A stretch of 64,000 nucleotides of DNA from Trichomonas vaginalis G3 (GCF_026262505.1 NC_067205.1:4898001-4962000); one strand, 5' to 3'. Numbered from the stretch's first letter, positions 9,350 to 19,696 are shown. Notes: generated by a model from the letters alone, not told the origin. Translations and numbers: made by a program.

Positions 9350-10717
9350 TTATGCAGGTGCATTGAAAAGCTCGACAATCTTAGTCAAATTGTTCAGTTT
9401 TGCAAGATCTAGAGCTGAATAGTGGCAAAAATCAGTTGCATTGATATCAGAGATCAGATACTTCACCAACTGCACGCATCTCCTACTTTTAGAGAGGACT
9501 GCGTAGTGTAATGGAGTAGATCCCGTTGAATCAATTGAGTCAAACTTTGTGTTGAACAGCTTGAACAGAGACAAGCAGTAAAATGACTTGTTCTTAGCGG
9601 CCAAATGAACTGGAGTTCCATTGATTCCTGTCTCTTGTATCAAAATTGATAGAGATACGATGTCATCAGTGGAAGCCGCGATGTTGCAGGCATCGGAGAG
9701 GGACTTCGTTGTTGGATTGTAGTCAAGCATCCACTGAATCAGTTGTACTCTGTGGTATTCGGCGGCCACGTCAATTATTGAGGAAACATTGCAGCCAATT
9801 TGTTGCGAAAGGCGGACAATTGTTGGAATTCCGCTAGCAACTGCACATCTGGCAAGAGAATCAATGTTTATGCTGGACTTTTGAACATTATTTATCAAAT
9901 ACCTGAAGCAGCCTTCAGATCCAACAAAAGCGACGAGGTCAATGAGCGATGGAGACTGGCATGGAAGCTTTGGAGCAAAGAGTAGATAAAACGGAGCTGG
10001 CTGATTGAAGTTAAAATCTGGCATTGAGCAAACACTGATAAATTCGTCGACATTGTCGCTCAGTATTGCTTCGATCAGCTTGTTTGAGTGGATGAAATCG
10101 TTGTGTTGGAAGATTTGGAAATTTTCAACGAATGAATCAAGAATAGCTGGAAGTGCTTTGTTCTGTTTTGCTCTGATAAGGATATTGTACATGTTTCTGT
10201 AAATCTGCTGGTTAAAATCATGTAATTCTTTGCAAAATACGGCAAAGAAGTATAATGAACTTAGGAATGTAAATTTGCCTTGTTTGTATAATTTAACAAA
10301 CATTGAAAGGATTGTTTCTGATGAAATATCTTTATCTTTTGATAAATAATATAAAAGCTGAATTAAACTTAATGACTTATAGGCATCTGGTGTTTTTCCG
10401 GCATCTAAAAGTATTTTCTGAACAATATAATGTTTTAAGTCTGTTGATTTTGAAATAAATGTTCCATTTTTGATAATAAAAGATAATAGCTCGGCATAAG
10501 ATGGTAAACTAACAGTGTTCTTTGATACAGATTCAAGAGTCATCTTGAATATTGATTTAACCTTCATTGGTTTTGAAATTAAATTTTTAATTTCTCTTTC
10601 AAGATCATGTAAGGAAGATTTCTTTAGGGAATATATCTGTTGCTGAATGTGTGCAACCGATAAAAGGTCAGTAAATGATTTACTGTTAATGTATGGTATA
10701 TCGCTACTTAAAATCAT
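9350..10717 (-). CDS. Ankyrin repeat protein (DUF3447 N-terminal type)
   Basis: Intact 455-residue protein from ATG 10715-10717. The N-terminal ~200 residues are helical and resemble the DUF3447 proteins of trichomonads. The C-terminal part has ankyrin repeats, the clearest being TPVHLAAKNKSFYCLSLF and STGSTPLHYAVLSKSRRCVQLVKYL, which carry the TPLH signature. It probably mediates protein-protein contacts in the cytoplasm; the partner is unknown. It runs toward the right arm of the inverted duplication and is not part of it. Confidence 0.88.
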   Translation of the reverse strand: MILSSDIPYINSKSFTDLLSVAHIQQQIYSLKKSSLHDLEREIKNLISKPMKVKSIFKMTLESVSKNTVSLPSYAELLSFIIKNGTFISKSTDLKHYIVQKILLDAGKTPDAYKSLSLIQLLYYLSKDKDISSETILSMFVKLYKQGKFTFLSSLYFFAVFCKELHDFNQQIYRNMYNILIRAKQNKALPAILDSFVENFQIFQHNDFIHSNKLIEAILSDNVDEFISVCSMPDFNFNQPAPFYLLFAPKLPCQSPSLIDLVAFVGSEGCFRYLINNVQKSSINIDSLARCAVASGIPTIVRLSQQIGCNVSSIIDVAAEYHRVQLIQWMLDYNPTTKSLSDACNIAASTDDIVSLSILIQETGINGTPVHLAAKNKSFYCLSLFKLFNTKFDSIDSTGSTPLHYAVLSKSRRCVQLVKYLISDINATDFCHYSALDLAKLNNLTKIVELFNAPA

Positions 10718-11135
10718 TGATAAAAATAATTCAGAGTAATTTGGTCATATTTTGTATAGAAAAGGTGACAAAGGTTTTTTGTGTGAGTTTTTGAAAAGGA
10801 AAATTTTTATGGCATTCAAATGAATTATTTTGTAGTTTGTCCGTGTAGTAAAATTTACTTAAAATTTTTTTCTCGTTTGACAGTTCAATCAAATTTTGGC
10901 AATTGGAAAATCAAGATTTTGGTGAACCAATGTTGAAGTTAATGGATGTAAATTTTGTTTGTTTTGTAATAAACAGAAATTCATCAAAAGTGACAGCTCT
11001 CAATTTTTTGACATTTGTAAATTCTAAATTGAATGAGAAAAATGAAATAATACTAAGCATAATACAATATTCTAGATTTAATTATAATTAGGAAAAAGTT
11101 AGTTTTGAGAGTACTTTTCATAGGCATATAGAATG
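10718..11135. other. Intergenic region, no gene seen
   Basis: AT-rich 5' flank of the ankyrin gene. The short frame at 10903-11091 has no family resemblance. An AAAAGGTGACA motif at about 10759 resembles the termini of the elements discussed elsewhere, but no partner end was found. Confidence 0.4.
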
Positions 11136-12056
11136 AAATCTTCTGAAAAATAATATCACATAAACTCATATTATTTTCTAATATATAACTATTTTATATA
11201 AAAATCAAATTCAATGATCTTAAAAGCGAAGGATAAACCTCAAAATTTACGAATATAATGAGTGGGAATATAATGCTTATCTATCATAAAACCATATGAA
11301 ATATCAATTTTTGCTTTACGCCTAATTTTTGACGACAATTAGCAAAAAATGTTAAATGTTAACACTCAGTCCATTTGAATATGAAAAATAAAATTGACTT
11401 TGATTAAATGTTTTTATTTATCATGCAATTCTTCTTGCGACCAAAGATTTGAATAAAACTTCAAAAAATAAGATAGCTTAAAAAATAATATACGGTAGTG
11501 TTTACTAATAGATGAATAGTATATAAATTCTATTAAAATGGATTTGATCCAAAAAAATATAAAACCAAAAATAATTGTTATAATTTAAATGAAGAAGTAA
11601 TTTAAAACGATTTTATTTATGATCAAATTTTATATATTTTTTGGATCAAATCCATTTTAATAGAATTTATATACTATTCATCTATTAGTAAACACTACCG
11701 TATATTATTTTTTAAGCTATCTTTTTTTTGAAATTTTATTCAAATCTTTGGTCGCAAGAAGAATTGCATGATAAATAAAAACATTTAATCAAAGTCAATT
11801 TTATTTTTCATATTCAAATGGACTGAGTGTTAACATTTAACATTTTTTGCTAATTGTCGTCAAAAATTAGGCGTAAAGCAAAAATTGATATTTCATATGG
11901 TTTTATGATAGATAAGCATTATATTCCCACTCATTATATTCGTAAATTTTGAGGTTTATCCTTCGCTTTTAAGATCATTGAATTTGATTTTTATATAAAA
12001 TAGTTATATATTAGAAAATAATATGAGTTTATGTGATATTATTTTTCAGAAGATTT
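11136..12056. repeat. Foldback-type palindrome with ~430-bp arms
   Basis: The left arm 11136-11564 and right arm 11627-12056 are near-perfect reverse complements around a ~62-nt centre. Outer ends are AAATCTTCTGAAAAATAAT and its complement. There is no coding capacity. I found no target-site duplication in the immediate flanks. It could be a foldback/MITE-like element or a local inverted duplication. Confidence 0.9.
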
Positions 12057-12613
12057 TGTGTTCTTCTTCAAAATTTTATTTTTTTATTAAAAAGAATCTT
12101 TACAAAATATACATTTACTTTAATTAATATTTAAAAACGTGCTCTATCAAAAGTTCCAAAAATTCAATATTTTAGCTTTTCTGAGGTGTCACTTTTGATG
12201 AATTTCTGTTTACAACAGCTTTACCAATGATAAATGTGTTTTATCATGCTGTTCGCTTTCATGGTTTAATTTTACTTTTACAAAAGATTTTTGAGCAAAT
12301 GTTGGTAGATCGAGTCAAGTTTAGCATTCAATGCTTCTCATAAAATATAAATTCTTTAAGTCAAAACTTAAATACAGCTTAAATATTACTAAAAAAATAA
12401 TGTCGCAGAATTGTTTTTATTGAATTACTCATATCAGTATAGCAACAGAATGTACAGTTGAAATATCAGTGGGTAAAGAGCAAAACACAAAAATAAGATA
12501 TTAACATTGATTTCGTCGTCTTTAATTAAAACCAAATTAGCTAAATAAAAAAACAGCAAGACAAGAAAAGTTAAATACAAATAAATAAGAATAAAATCGC
12601 AAAATAAATAAAA
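12057..12613. other. Intergenic region, no gene seen
   Basis: AT-rich sequence between the palindrome and the 3' end of the beta-helix gene. No coding or repeat signal. Confidence 0.5.
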
Positions 12614-13813
12614 TTACAAAATCTGCTTTGAAGGCTTCAAAATATAATGCATTACATAATTTGACCAGAAGTACTTGATGAATACTGCTAAAATACTAGC
12701 CATAATTGAGAATTGAAGTGATTTAGAGACATTTCTACCTTTATTTGGTTTCTGCATAAGATTTTCTGATGGTTCAACATATCCGAATACATCATTAGGT
12801 CTTACTGTCTGTGTGTAGCACATATTCCTAATTTTACTGTTAACAATTTTAATTTGGAAATTAACTTCCCTGTTTTCTTTTGCTTTCGTGAAACAACAAT
12901 TCTCAACAATCATTTCGAGGTGCTGCATGTATATGATGTAGCCTTGCTCGTTAGTATTCTCCAAAAAGTTGCATTCTTGGACATAGCCGTTTCCTGCGGG
13001 ATTGGAAATGAGAATTGCTGAGGCTGACTCGGGGTTATTCGATTTGTGGAAATTCTTTATGAAATTGGCTGATTCAACAAAAATTTTTTGAGTATCTTCA
13101 GCAACTAAGGCAGCGTTGTAGCAACTTGTCGTTTTGATAATGTTTGAATGATCCATATAAAATGAGGCGTGGTTTACTTGTCCAAATCCAACACAATGAA
13201 TCGCGATTGTATTTGAAGCATTACAAGTAGAAAATATCACATCTCCGTATGAAGAAATAAAAAATGAAGCAAAGAGCTTGTCCGCATGTGATTCAGAAAA
13301 GACACAGTTTGAAATAATCACGCTTTGAGTAACAGCTGATATTGATCTGATATCAGCTTCATAATTTGCAGAGCAACGTGCAAATGTAGAATATTTCAAT
13401 CTAAGAAAGCCAAAATTATAGATTGCGGCTCCATAATTTCCGCGAATTGTAGCAAAAATGCAGTGTGAGATATCTAAACCAACTGTAGAATAAATAGCTG
13501 AACCATTCTTGCCATGGCTATCAATTCTATCAAAATGACAATCGAAAAATGTTCCAGTATTTTCAGTTGCAATCTGTTGATTCCAAATTCTTAAAGTTTT
13601 ATCATGAGAATCAAGATATACTGCATTAGATAATCCGTTTTTGAATTTTGATTTTTGAAAAACTACATTTTTTGAATCTGAAATTCTGAAAATTGAGTTT
13701 GCGAAGTGATTGAATGAAGATTTTTGTATTTTGAGGGATGATAATCTTGATCTTGTTAAAAATGGAGAATCAACAAGGCAGCTTATTCTTATAGATGAAA
13801 GAGAAATATTCAT
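12614..13813 (-). CDS. Parallel beta-helix-like membrane protein
   Basis: 399 residues from ATG 13811-13813. The body is a run of short repeats of about 20-25 residues in which a hydrophobic strand pattern is followed by N/C/S-rich turns, such as AIYSTVGLDISHCIFATIRGNYGAAIYNFG and VIISNCVFSESHADK. This is the pattern of right-handed beta-helices in Pmp/pectate-lyase-like surface proteins. Near the C-terminus (about residues 367-390) a hydrophobic segment SIMASILAVFIKYFW could be a membrane anchor, followed by a short basic tail. No signal peptide is seen, so it may be N-terminally truncated. Similar proteins are numerous in trichomonads; a surface role is inference. Confidence 0.65.
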   Translation of the reverse strand: MNISLSSIRISCLVDSPFLTRSRLSSLKIQKSSFNHFANSIFRISDSKNVVFQKSKFKNGLSNAVYLDSHDKTLRIWNQQIATENTGTFFDCHFDRIDSHGKNGSAIYSTVGLDISHCIFATIRGNYGAAIYNFGFLRLKYSTFARCSANYEADIRSISAVTQSVIISNCVFSESHADKLFASFFISSYGDVIFSTCNASNTIAIHCVGFGQVNHASFYMDHSNIIKTTSCYNAALVAEDTQKIFVESANFIKNFHKSNNPESASAILISNPAGNGYVQECNFLENTNEQGYIIYMQHLEMIVENCCFTKAKENREVNFQIKIVNSKIRNMCYTQTVRPNDVFGYVEPSENLMQKPNKGRNVSKSLQFSIMASILAVFIKYFWSNYVMHYILKPSKQIL

Positions 13814-14873
13814 TAAATAATTTTGACAAATAAAATATATTTACGTGGCAAAATTCATCATATATCAGGAGATAATAATTATAAGTAAGCTATAAAAAGA
13901 TTGATTGCAAATATAGGATATACTCTACTGCAAAAATGAATAGGAATGATTAATGGATATCAATAATTTAATATTGAATTTAAAAAAAAAGGAAAATCTA
14001 TAATGTTATATATCATAGACTGCTTAAGCTTTTTGTAATTTAGCAAAATACAAATGAATAAAGTACATATAGCTTAATATTTCATGTTAATCACAATCAA
14101 AAATACTATATTGCTTCTTCCTCGGAGTTTCCCCAATAAGAGCGTGCTTAAAATGAATATTTGGGTCATAATTTATGGAAGATTAATGATTATGTAAAGG
14201 AAATTGAAATAATTTATGAATTGTTAAATAAACTCAATTAAATAATGGGATAAATATAGATGAACAAACATGGTCAATAGTAGGATAGAAATTATTTTTT
14301 GAATAGCTTAAATTTTGATGAAATTCAACGAAACTTTGAAATTCTATTCTTAAGAAAAAATAATTTTTTAAAAAATAATGATAAAATAATACGTTGCAAT
14401 AAAATAATTAACGATGGAAAAAGATTATAAATGTCAAAACCCCATGATATTCACAAAAGTTGAAATTGAAAATTGATGCGAGAAAAATTAGTAATGAATA
14501 ATGGTCAGAATAAAAACTCCGAAAATAATTTCTTATGAAATGAAATAAACCGTTCTAACGAGGAAGATTAGTCACTTCATTATTGTTTATGATGATGACC
14601 TTTACATTATTCCATTTTAATCTTTGAGAAATTTTCAAATTCAATATGAATTCAATATTTGAAAACTTTTTAAATCTTGAATTTTAGTTTCAATTGAACA
14701 AAAATATTCAAATGCCTATTTCCTCGCATCAATATTCATTACTGAAAAATTTCATTTCAATTAGATATAATTATCTCTAAAAATATTATTTAAAAATATT
14801 AAATTTAGTGCTAAAATAAATATCAAAAATTGAATTGACCTCATGATTTCAGAAGGCATTCAAAATAGAAAAA
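13814..14873. other. Gene-free intergenic kilobase
   Basis: No open frame of note on either strand and no tRNA or repeat seen. It contains the divergent 5' flanks of the beta-helix and Myb genes. Confidence 0.5.
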
Positions 14874-15409
14874 ATGGAAGCCACGTACTCAGGCTTGAAA
14901 CGGCGCAGACTCTTTGGATCCGAAGATGATAAAAAGCTTGAGGTTATTGTTAAAGATGGGGAATTCAATGGCTGGAAAGAGTCGCCAAACTAATGCCAGG
15001 ATTTTCACCAAAGCAATTACGTGACAGATGGCATAACTATATTTCTCCAAAAAATTCTTTTGGCCCATGGACAATTGAAGAGGACAGATTTATTGTTCAA
15101 AACGTCAAGAAATATGGGACAAAATGGTCGCTAATTGCCTCTCACTTAAAAGGACGAAGCGACAATTGCGTTAAAAATCGCTGGAATACTGTTCTAAAAG
15201 AAGATCAAATAATACATCCTGAGAAATATTTCAATTTAATAATTCCTGAAAAAAATTACCAGCCAATGCCACCAATTCAGCCTCCACAACCAAAGCCTAA
15301 GGAGGAACTTTATCTTGATGTAAGGTTTGTAGAGCATTTTTTCAAACCGGCTTCAAAAGCTGAAATGGAGCGCTGGACAAAAGGATCAGCTTCAACTGTT
15401 AAAATATAA
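14874..15409 (+). CDS. R2R3 Myb-like DNA-binding protein (one-base frameshift)
   Basis: Short trichomonad Myb protein, a nuclear DNA-binding regulator by family. The ATG at 14874 opens a frame with the first Myb repeat (FGSEDDKKLEVIVKDG.FNGWK). It hits a stop at ~14993 because one A is missing in the GGAAAG run near 14970; the next frame continues the first repeat into KQLRDRWHNYISP. The second repeat, GPWTIEEDRFIV.KYGTKWSLIASHL.GRSDNCVKNRWN, is complete with its Trp residues. Total would be ~178 residues, normal for the family. If the shift is real, translation could only give a single-repeat protein from 14993. Confidence 0.85.
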
Positions 15410-15740
15410 ATCTTCTTTTCTATGCATTAAAAAATAATTATATATATATTTAAATAAATGTGTTTCTTGTAATCAACTAAGATCTTGATGCAAACTTTTA
15501 AAAATTAATATTTAAATGCAGGTTATCATATCCATTTACTTTATTTTCGTATGCAATCAACGATATTCGAGCAAGAAATAAATTGATTGAATAGATTGAA
15601 TCTTTCTTACAATATAAATCATTAAACTATGCAAAAAAACTGCCAACAATTATCTAATTATTAATAGCTATAAAATACCAGTGACTAATGGTTCTACAAT
15701 GCACCAATCCAATTTTATCGTATAACTATTATCAAAGAAT
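15410..15740. other. Intergenic region up to the Maverick terminus
   Basis: AT-rich 3' flank of the Myb gene with no feature recognised. Confidence 0.45.
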
Positions 15741-15744
15741 TATG

Positions 15745-15815
15745 CGTTGTATACGAAAACGATAAAAACAGTTTTAGAAAAGTGACGACTTTACGTGTCA
15801 AAAATATAAAAAGTG
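15745..15815. mobile_element. Maverick M1 terminus-like sequence
   Basis: The stretch beginning TGTATACGAAAACGATAAAA and containing AAAAGTGACGACTTTACGTGTC closely matches the left end of the 949-bp element at 52015, and more loosely 17463-17530. Virion genes follow directly. It is therefore read as a Maverick terminal repeat. The opposite end of this element was not found. Confidence 0.6.
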
Positions 15816-15832
15816 ACGATTTTAATTCATTA

Positions 15833-16195
15833 CTATTGATCTCTGGTATCTCGCGGCCTCTTTTCCCAATAGGTTGAAATTCCATTTCCTCGCCATCCAC
15901 TCTCCATTTTGGGACCATGTTCATAAGATATCAGCCAAAATAATACAAATATGAATCCAAGAGCTTTATTGAATGCTTTAAGGTTCTTCGTTATTGCACT
16001 ATCTTCACCTAATGTAGCTTTTGCAAGTCTTTCACCAAGACTACCTACTAATCCACCGACTTGACCGAAACGTGGGTCAATATAATTGAGACCATGAGCT
16101 AATGCGCCAGCTGCAAGACCAGGATTCTCAACAATCCAGCTACCTTTTTCTTTAACTTTACCCCATCCAGCTTTAACATAATCGCCGAAACCCAT
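15833..16195 (-). CDS. Small Gly/Ala-rich amphipathic Maverick protein
   Basis: 120 residues from ATG 16195. It begins MGFGDYVKAGWGKVKEKG and has a Gly/Ala-rich middle (LAAGALAHGL; VGGLVGSLGERLAKATLG) and a hydrophobic segment GFIFVLFWLI. Three other small proteins in the window share the short Gly-start, amphipathic layout (32055, 51217, 55821). The position among virion genes suggests a minor virion or membrane-active protein, comparable in role to adenovirus protein VI; this is inference from layout. The last ~25 residues may be read-through beyond the ancestral end. Confidence 0.55.
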   Translation of the reverse strand: MGFGDYVKAGWGKVKEKGSWIVENPGLAAGALAHGLNYIDPRFGQVGGLVGSLGERLAKATLGEDSAITKNLKAFNKALGFIFVLFWLISYEHGPKMESGWRGNGISTYWEKRPRDTRDQ

Positions 16196-16205
16196 TTATT
16201 TCTTC

Positions 16206-17381
16206 TTAAAATAATGTCATCTTTTGTTGCTTCACTTCTTTAAAGTCGAAAAATTGCAAAACGTTCCCACTTTTTGAGAGGGACGTTTTGCAAAATAATT
16301 TTATAAACAGATCTGGAAAGTTTCATTTCAGTTTGATAATATATCTAACATCTATATAGGAGTGCCTTGCTGATTTGACCTGAAAGAGCGAAAGTTAGTT
16401 TTTTGATTTGAAAAAAGCAGGGTTTTCATTCTGGGACTCCTTCGCTTCGCTCGGAGTCCCAGAATGAAAAGCCTGCAATATAATTTTGTTATGGACACAA
16501 TGTAGATACATTATATAATATCATGTATAGATCTATCATCTTCCAATAATCTTCTATGGATGAAAGAACAAATTTTGCAAAACGTCCCTCTCAAAAAGTG
16601 GGGAAGTTTTGCACACTCTCCTTTAAAGTCCGTCTTTCCTGCGACTATATGAACTTCCATATATGAACGAGGTGTTGGTAGCTCTTTGTATTTGTTCCAT
16701 AACTCTTCCCAATCTTCTGTTGCTCCTGACTGTTCAATCATTGACTGAAAGTCTCTCATAGAATAACCTTGAAAGATAACGAAGTCAGTACATAGTCTCT
16801 TTATGTTTAAACATATGTGTCTCCATGTTTGACACTTAATTACTACAGTATAGTTATAATGTCTTACCTTAGTGATGAAGTTCGCTAATGGTGAACGTGG
16901 GTCATTCAATAAGTCATGACCACCATAATCGTCTAACACTAATAGAGAATTACTGGGATACTTAGTGAAAGGATATTTGTTCAACTTCTTTACAACATAA
17001 ATAGCTATCTTCTTATACTCAAACTTTCCATCAGGTTTCCTTAGTTGATGCTTTGTTAAGATGTGTTCCATCTCTTCTGAAATTTTTTCGAACTTACTTT
17101 GAACGAACTCAACAATAGCGTAATACTTTGCTTTCATCTTAACGTTCTTCATTAAATAAGGCATAAGTTCTTTATCATCTTTTTTCAATACTGGTGCCTT
17201 AATTTGACTCATAAATGTCTTCGCTGTTTTATCCATTGTTCCTGAAGTTGCTGTGATAACTATTGGAGTAGAATGGATAATCATCAGAAAATGGCATAAT
17301 GAGTGCATTGTTTAGTTCTTTACTATTTTTACGTGCTCCATCATGAAGAATCTTATCTACTTGATTAATAACTTTCTCCAT
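16206..17381 (-). pseudogene. Maverick packaging ATPase with deleted Walker A and MITE insertion
   Basis: Homologue of the A32/FtsK-type ATPase at 33694-34581. The gene starts at ATG 17379-17381 (MEKVINQVDKIL) and reaches a PFSDDYPFYS segment. It then jumps, with a frameshift, straight to IVITATSGTMDKTAKTF: about 40 codons, including the whole P-loop GKxGSGKT, are missing. Walker B (LLVLDDYGG) and the rest follow in frame. Near the C-terminus a 372-bp element (16249-16620) separates the codons for TDFK from the terminal segment, which ends at stop 16206-16208. It cannot be an active ATPase. Confidence 0.85.
16249..16620. mobile_element. 372-bp MITE-like insertion with 10-bp target duplication
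   Basis: It is flanked by the direct repeat CTTTAAAGTC (16239-16248 and 16621-16630). Both ends are palindromes of about 40 nt (16254-16293 and 16576-16613) that are reverse complements of each other, with core TTGCAAAACGT and CTCAAAAAGTG. A central hairpin at about 16430-16470 has a GGGACTCC stem and a CGCTTCGCTC loop. Conceptual removal restores the ATPase reading frame and stop. The duplication length resembles Mutator-type elements. Confidence 0.85.
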
Positions 17382-17462
17382 CTTTTAGTTACATATAAAA
17401 TGTCTAAATATGATGGATTATACTATTAACATGTTATGACTGATGGCACAATAAGTGGTAAT

Positions 17463-17530
17463 GTTATGAACGAAAACGATAAAAACGGTTTGACAGAAAA
17501 GGTGACACTTTACATGACAAAAAATAGAGC
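17463..17530. mobile_element. Maverick M2 terminus-like sequence
   Basis: GTTATGAACGAAAACGATAA followed by GGTTTGACAGAAAAGGTGACACTTTACATGAC matches the element ends at 15745 and 52015. It is followed by the palindrome cluster at 17555-18055 and then the M2 genes. It could be the M2 terminus or the left end of a separate palindrome-bearing element. Confidence 0.55.
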
Positions 17531-17554
17531 CTTACTTTTGAGATATTTGCGATT

Positions 17555-18055
17555 GAAACTGAACCTTATGAGGTAGTGATCTTGAATCACTACCTCATAA
17601 GGTTCAGTTTCAAATAAAATTTGTCGCAATTTGTTATTCTTTTCGAATTATTTCTTATAAGATTTTACCTTTTTTAGCAGGGAATGCTTGTTATCATGCA
17701 CACATTACAAATAACTACATGATAACGAACATTCCTCGCTAAATTGCTGAGAAACTTTGAGGAAATGTCGTACAATTTCCTCAAAGTTTCTCAGCTTTAT
17801 ATAGATAACTAGAGTCCCCTAGGCACTGATTCGGGCTCAGTACCTAGGAGGCTCTAGTTCTCTAAGGAAGTGATAAAATATTTTTGAATTTTGTAGATAT
17901 TGCTACCTGTGAAGTACTGACTTCAAATCAGTACCTCACAGGTAGCAATTACATTGAAAGAAGGGAGAAACTTTGTCCGAATGTTAAACTATTCGGACAA
18001 AGTAGTTAGTATTTAGTAATTGGGTACCAAGGTCTACACCCCTTAGTACTCAAAT
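17555..18055. repeat. Cluster of six to seven long palindromes
   Basis: Successive hairpins of about 35-60 nt have unrelated stems: 17555-17611 (26-bp stem, GAACCTTATGAGGTAGTGA), about 17694-17740, about 17748-17797 (GCTGAGAAACTTTGAGGAAAT), about 17810-17862 (imperfect, CTAGAG..CTCTAG), about 17900-17951 (ATTGCTACCTGTGA), about 17968-18001 (CTTTGTCCGAAT) and about 18010-18055. No coding capacity. Each stem is different, so this is not a simple tandem repeat. Confidence 0.88.
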
Positions 18056-18059
18056 TACT

Positions 18060-18420
18060 AGAATTTACAAAAACCATTTGACACGTTAAAATATTTTGAC
18101 ATTTACAAAAATAAAAAAAAATAATTTTTTTAAAAATTAACTTTAAAAATTAACGTTAAAATTTTTGACACTTCACAAAATAAAAAAAATAATTTTTTAA
18201 AAAATAAACTTAAAAATTAACGTTAAAATTTTTGACACTTCACAAAATAAAAAATAATTTTTGAAAAAATAAACTTTAAAAAATTAACGTTAAAATTTTT
18301 ATTTATTTTTTTTATCATAGATGTTAACACCCAGAGTAAAAAAATAAACTTAAAAATAAATTAACTCAAAAATTTTTTAATTTCTGTATATACTAAATTT
18401 TTCATAAATGATAAAATTAA
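18060..18420. repeat. A/T-rich degenerate tandem repeat (~70 bp)
   Basis: About three to four imperfect copies of a unit containing AACGTTAAAATTTTTGACACTT and a long A/T run. They follow the palindrome cluster and end near the first mini-hairpin cassette. No gene is present. Confidence 0.7.
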
Positions 18421-18424
18421 TTTA

Positions 18425-18461
18425 GAGGGCTCTTTGAGCCCATCTCGCCGCTACGCGGCTT
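18425..18461. repeat. Paired mini-hairpin cassette 1
   Basis: GGGCTC-TTT-GAGCCC, a five-base linker ATCTC, then GCCGC-TAC-GCGGC. It lies just downstream of the penton-like gene. It is GC-rich in AT-rich surroundings. Confidence 0.85.
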
Positions 18462-18512
18462 AGGGTAGATCTAACCCGATATCTAACCTCATTTCTAACC
18501 TTGTGAATTTTC

Positions 18513-19351
18513 TTATAAAGTTGCAATAGTTGAATTCATTAACTGAGCCTCAAGGAAGAAAACATCCTTTCTGTCTTCGAGTAATACAACGGGGCATTTA
18601 TGATCGTGTGTAGAATACATATCAATCCAAAACTCTCTATTATTTCCTGATAACTTATAATATTTAATATTTGTTAATGGTGATGATCTAGTATGTCCAA
18701 TAAATTCATTTTCAACCCCTTTAGCGATATTTGAATATAAAATGACTTGTTTTCTGTCCCATACATTATATGTTATTATTGGTGATAACACTGTTCGTTC
18801 TTCTCCGGGTTTATAATTAAATACATTCATGAAGTCTTCATTATACTGAGAAATTTTAAAACTTATCCTAAAATCACTTTGTCTCTTTTCTGCTACTTCA
18901 TTAAACGGCGAGTATATAACAAATGTGCATGTATGTGAATCATCTATTTGTTCAATAAATTCATAATGAAAGTCTATAATCTGCGGATGAATTCCTTCTT
19001 CACCTAATTTATCAAGATACACATTTAATCCTAAAGCGTTTTTGTTAAATTTCTTTTCGAAAATTTCATTAAAATCATTCATGCATTCATATAATGTTGT
19101 ATCATCTTTGAAATATTTATATATGTGAATAGTTTGCTTAAATTCTTGTGTATCGTTTATAACAACAACTTCAAGCTCAAATTCAACCTTTCTAAATCCT
19201 CGCGTTATATACATATTTGATAAACCAATATATTTTTCATTTATATTCACAGCCCAGTCAATAGGTAATTTAAATGTAATTCTATTTCCATTTATTTTAA
19301 CATTTTCGTTTCAGAACTGAAAGCAACTGTTAAAGGTACTTGTCTATACAT
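18513..19351 (-). CDS. M2 penton-like minor capsid protein candidate (frameshifted)
   Basis: About 279 residues if one missing A in the run near 19303 is allowed for. The ATG is at 19349-19351 (MYRQVPLTVAF); the main frame resumes as GNRITFKLPIDWAVNINEKYIG and runs to 18513. The sequence is strand-rich and ends FWIDMYSTHDHKCPVVLL...FFLEAQL. The layout (hydrophobic start, a 'LPIDW' block, a middle Y/E/K segment, then a 'F.I....G/D...' final motif) parallels the genes at 35846 and 54970. The position beside the capsid gene suggests the single-jelly-roll minor capsid (penton) class of Mavericks. This is an architectural inference, not a proven homology. Confidence 0.5.
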
Positions 19352-19398
19352 TTATTACAAACAAAAATATATCATTTATTCTTTCTTCTCAATGGAAA

Positions 19399-19433
19399 AG
19401 GGTCTTCGACCCTCATGAGGCTCAATGAGCCTC
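19399..19433. repeat. Paired mini-hairpin cassette 2
   Basis: AGGGTC-TTC-GACCCT, linker, then GAGGCTC-AAT-GAGCCTC. It forms the 3' end of the small charged gene at 19422-19646 and supplies its last codons and stop. Confidence 0.85.
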
Positions 19434-19646
19434 TTCAGCCTTTTCCTTTTCAGCTTTTTCTTTAACCTCACGTTCTCTTTTTGCTTTCATTCTCGGGTTC
19501 TTCTCTCTTCCTGCAGCTAATGCGGCTAACTGCTTTTCACTTAATTTCCTTTGTGGTTTTTCTTCGGCTTTAGGTGTCTTTAGTTCTGTTAATATCTGCT
19601 CACGAATTTCTTTTTTGATGGCTTCAATATCTAATCCTTGACTCAT
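19422..19646 (-). CDS. Small highly charged protein
   Basis: 74 residues from ATG 19644-19646 (MSQGLDIEAIKKEIREQIL). The longer upstream reading lacks support. It is helical and Lys/Glu-rich throughout (KREREVKEKAEKEKAEEAH), so probably a coiled coil. It is divergent to the gene at 19697 with a ~50-bp shared promoter. The 3' end lies inside hairpin cassette 2, which may have replaced the original C-terminus. No family recognised. Confidence 0.5.
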   Translation of the reverse strand: MSQGLDIEAIKKEIREQILTELKTPKAEEKPQRKLSEKQLAALAAGREKNPRMKAKREREVKEKAEKEKAEEAH

Positions 19647-19696
19647 TTGATTACCGATAAAAAATTCAAAATTTAAAAATTTTATTTGAATTAAAT

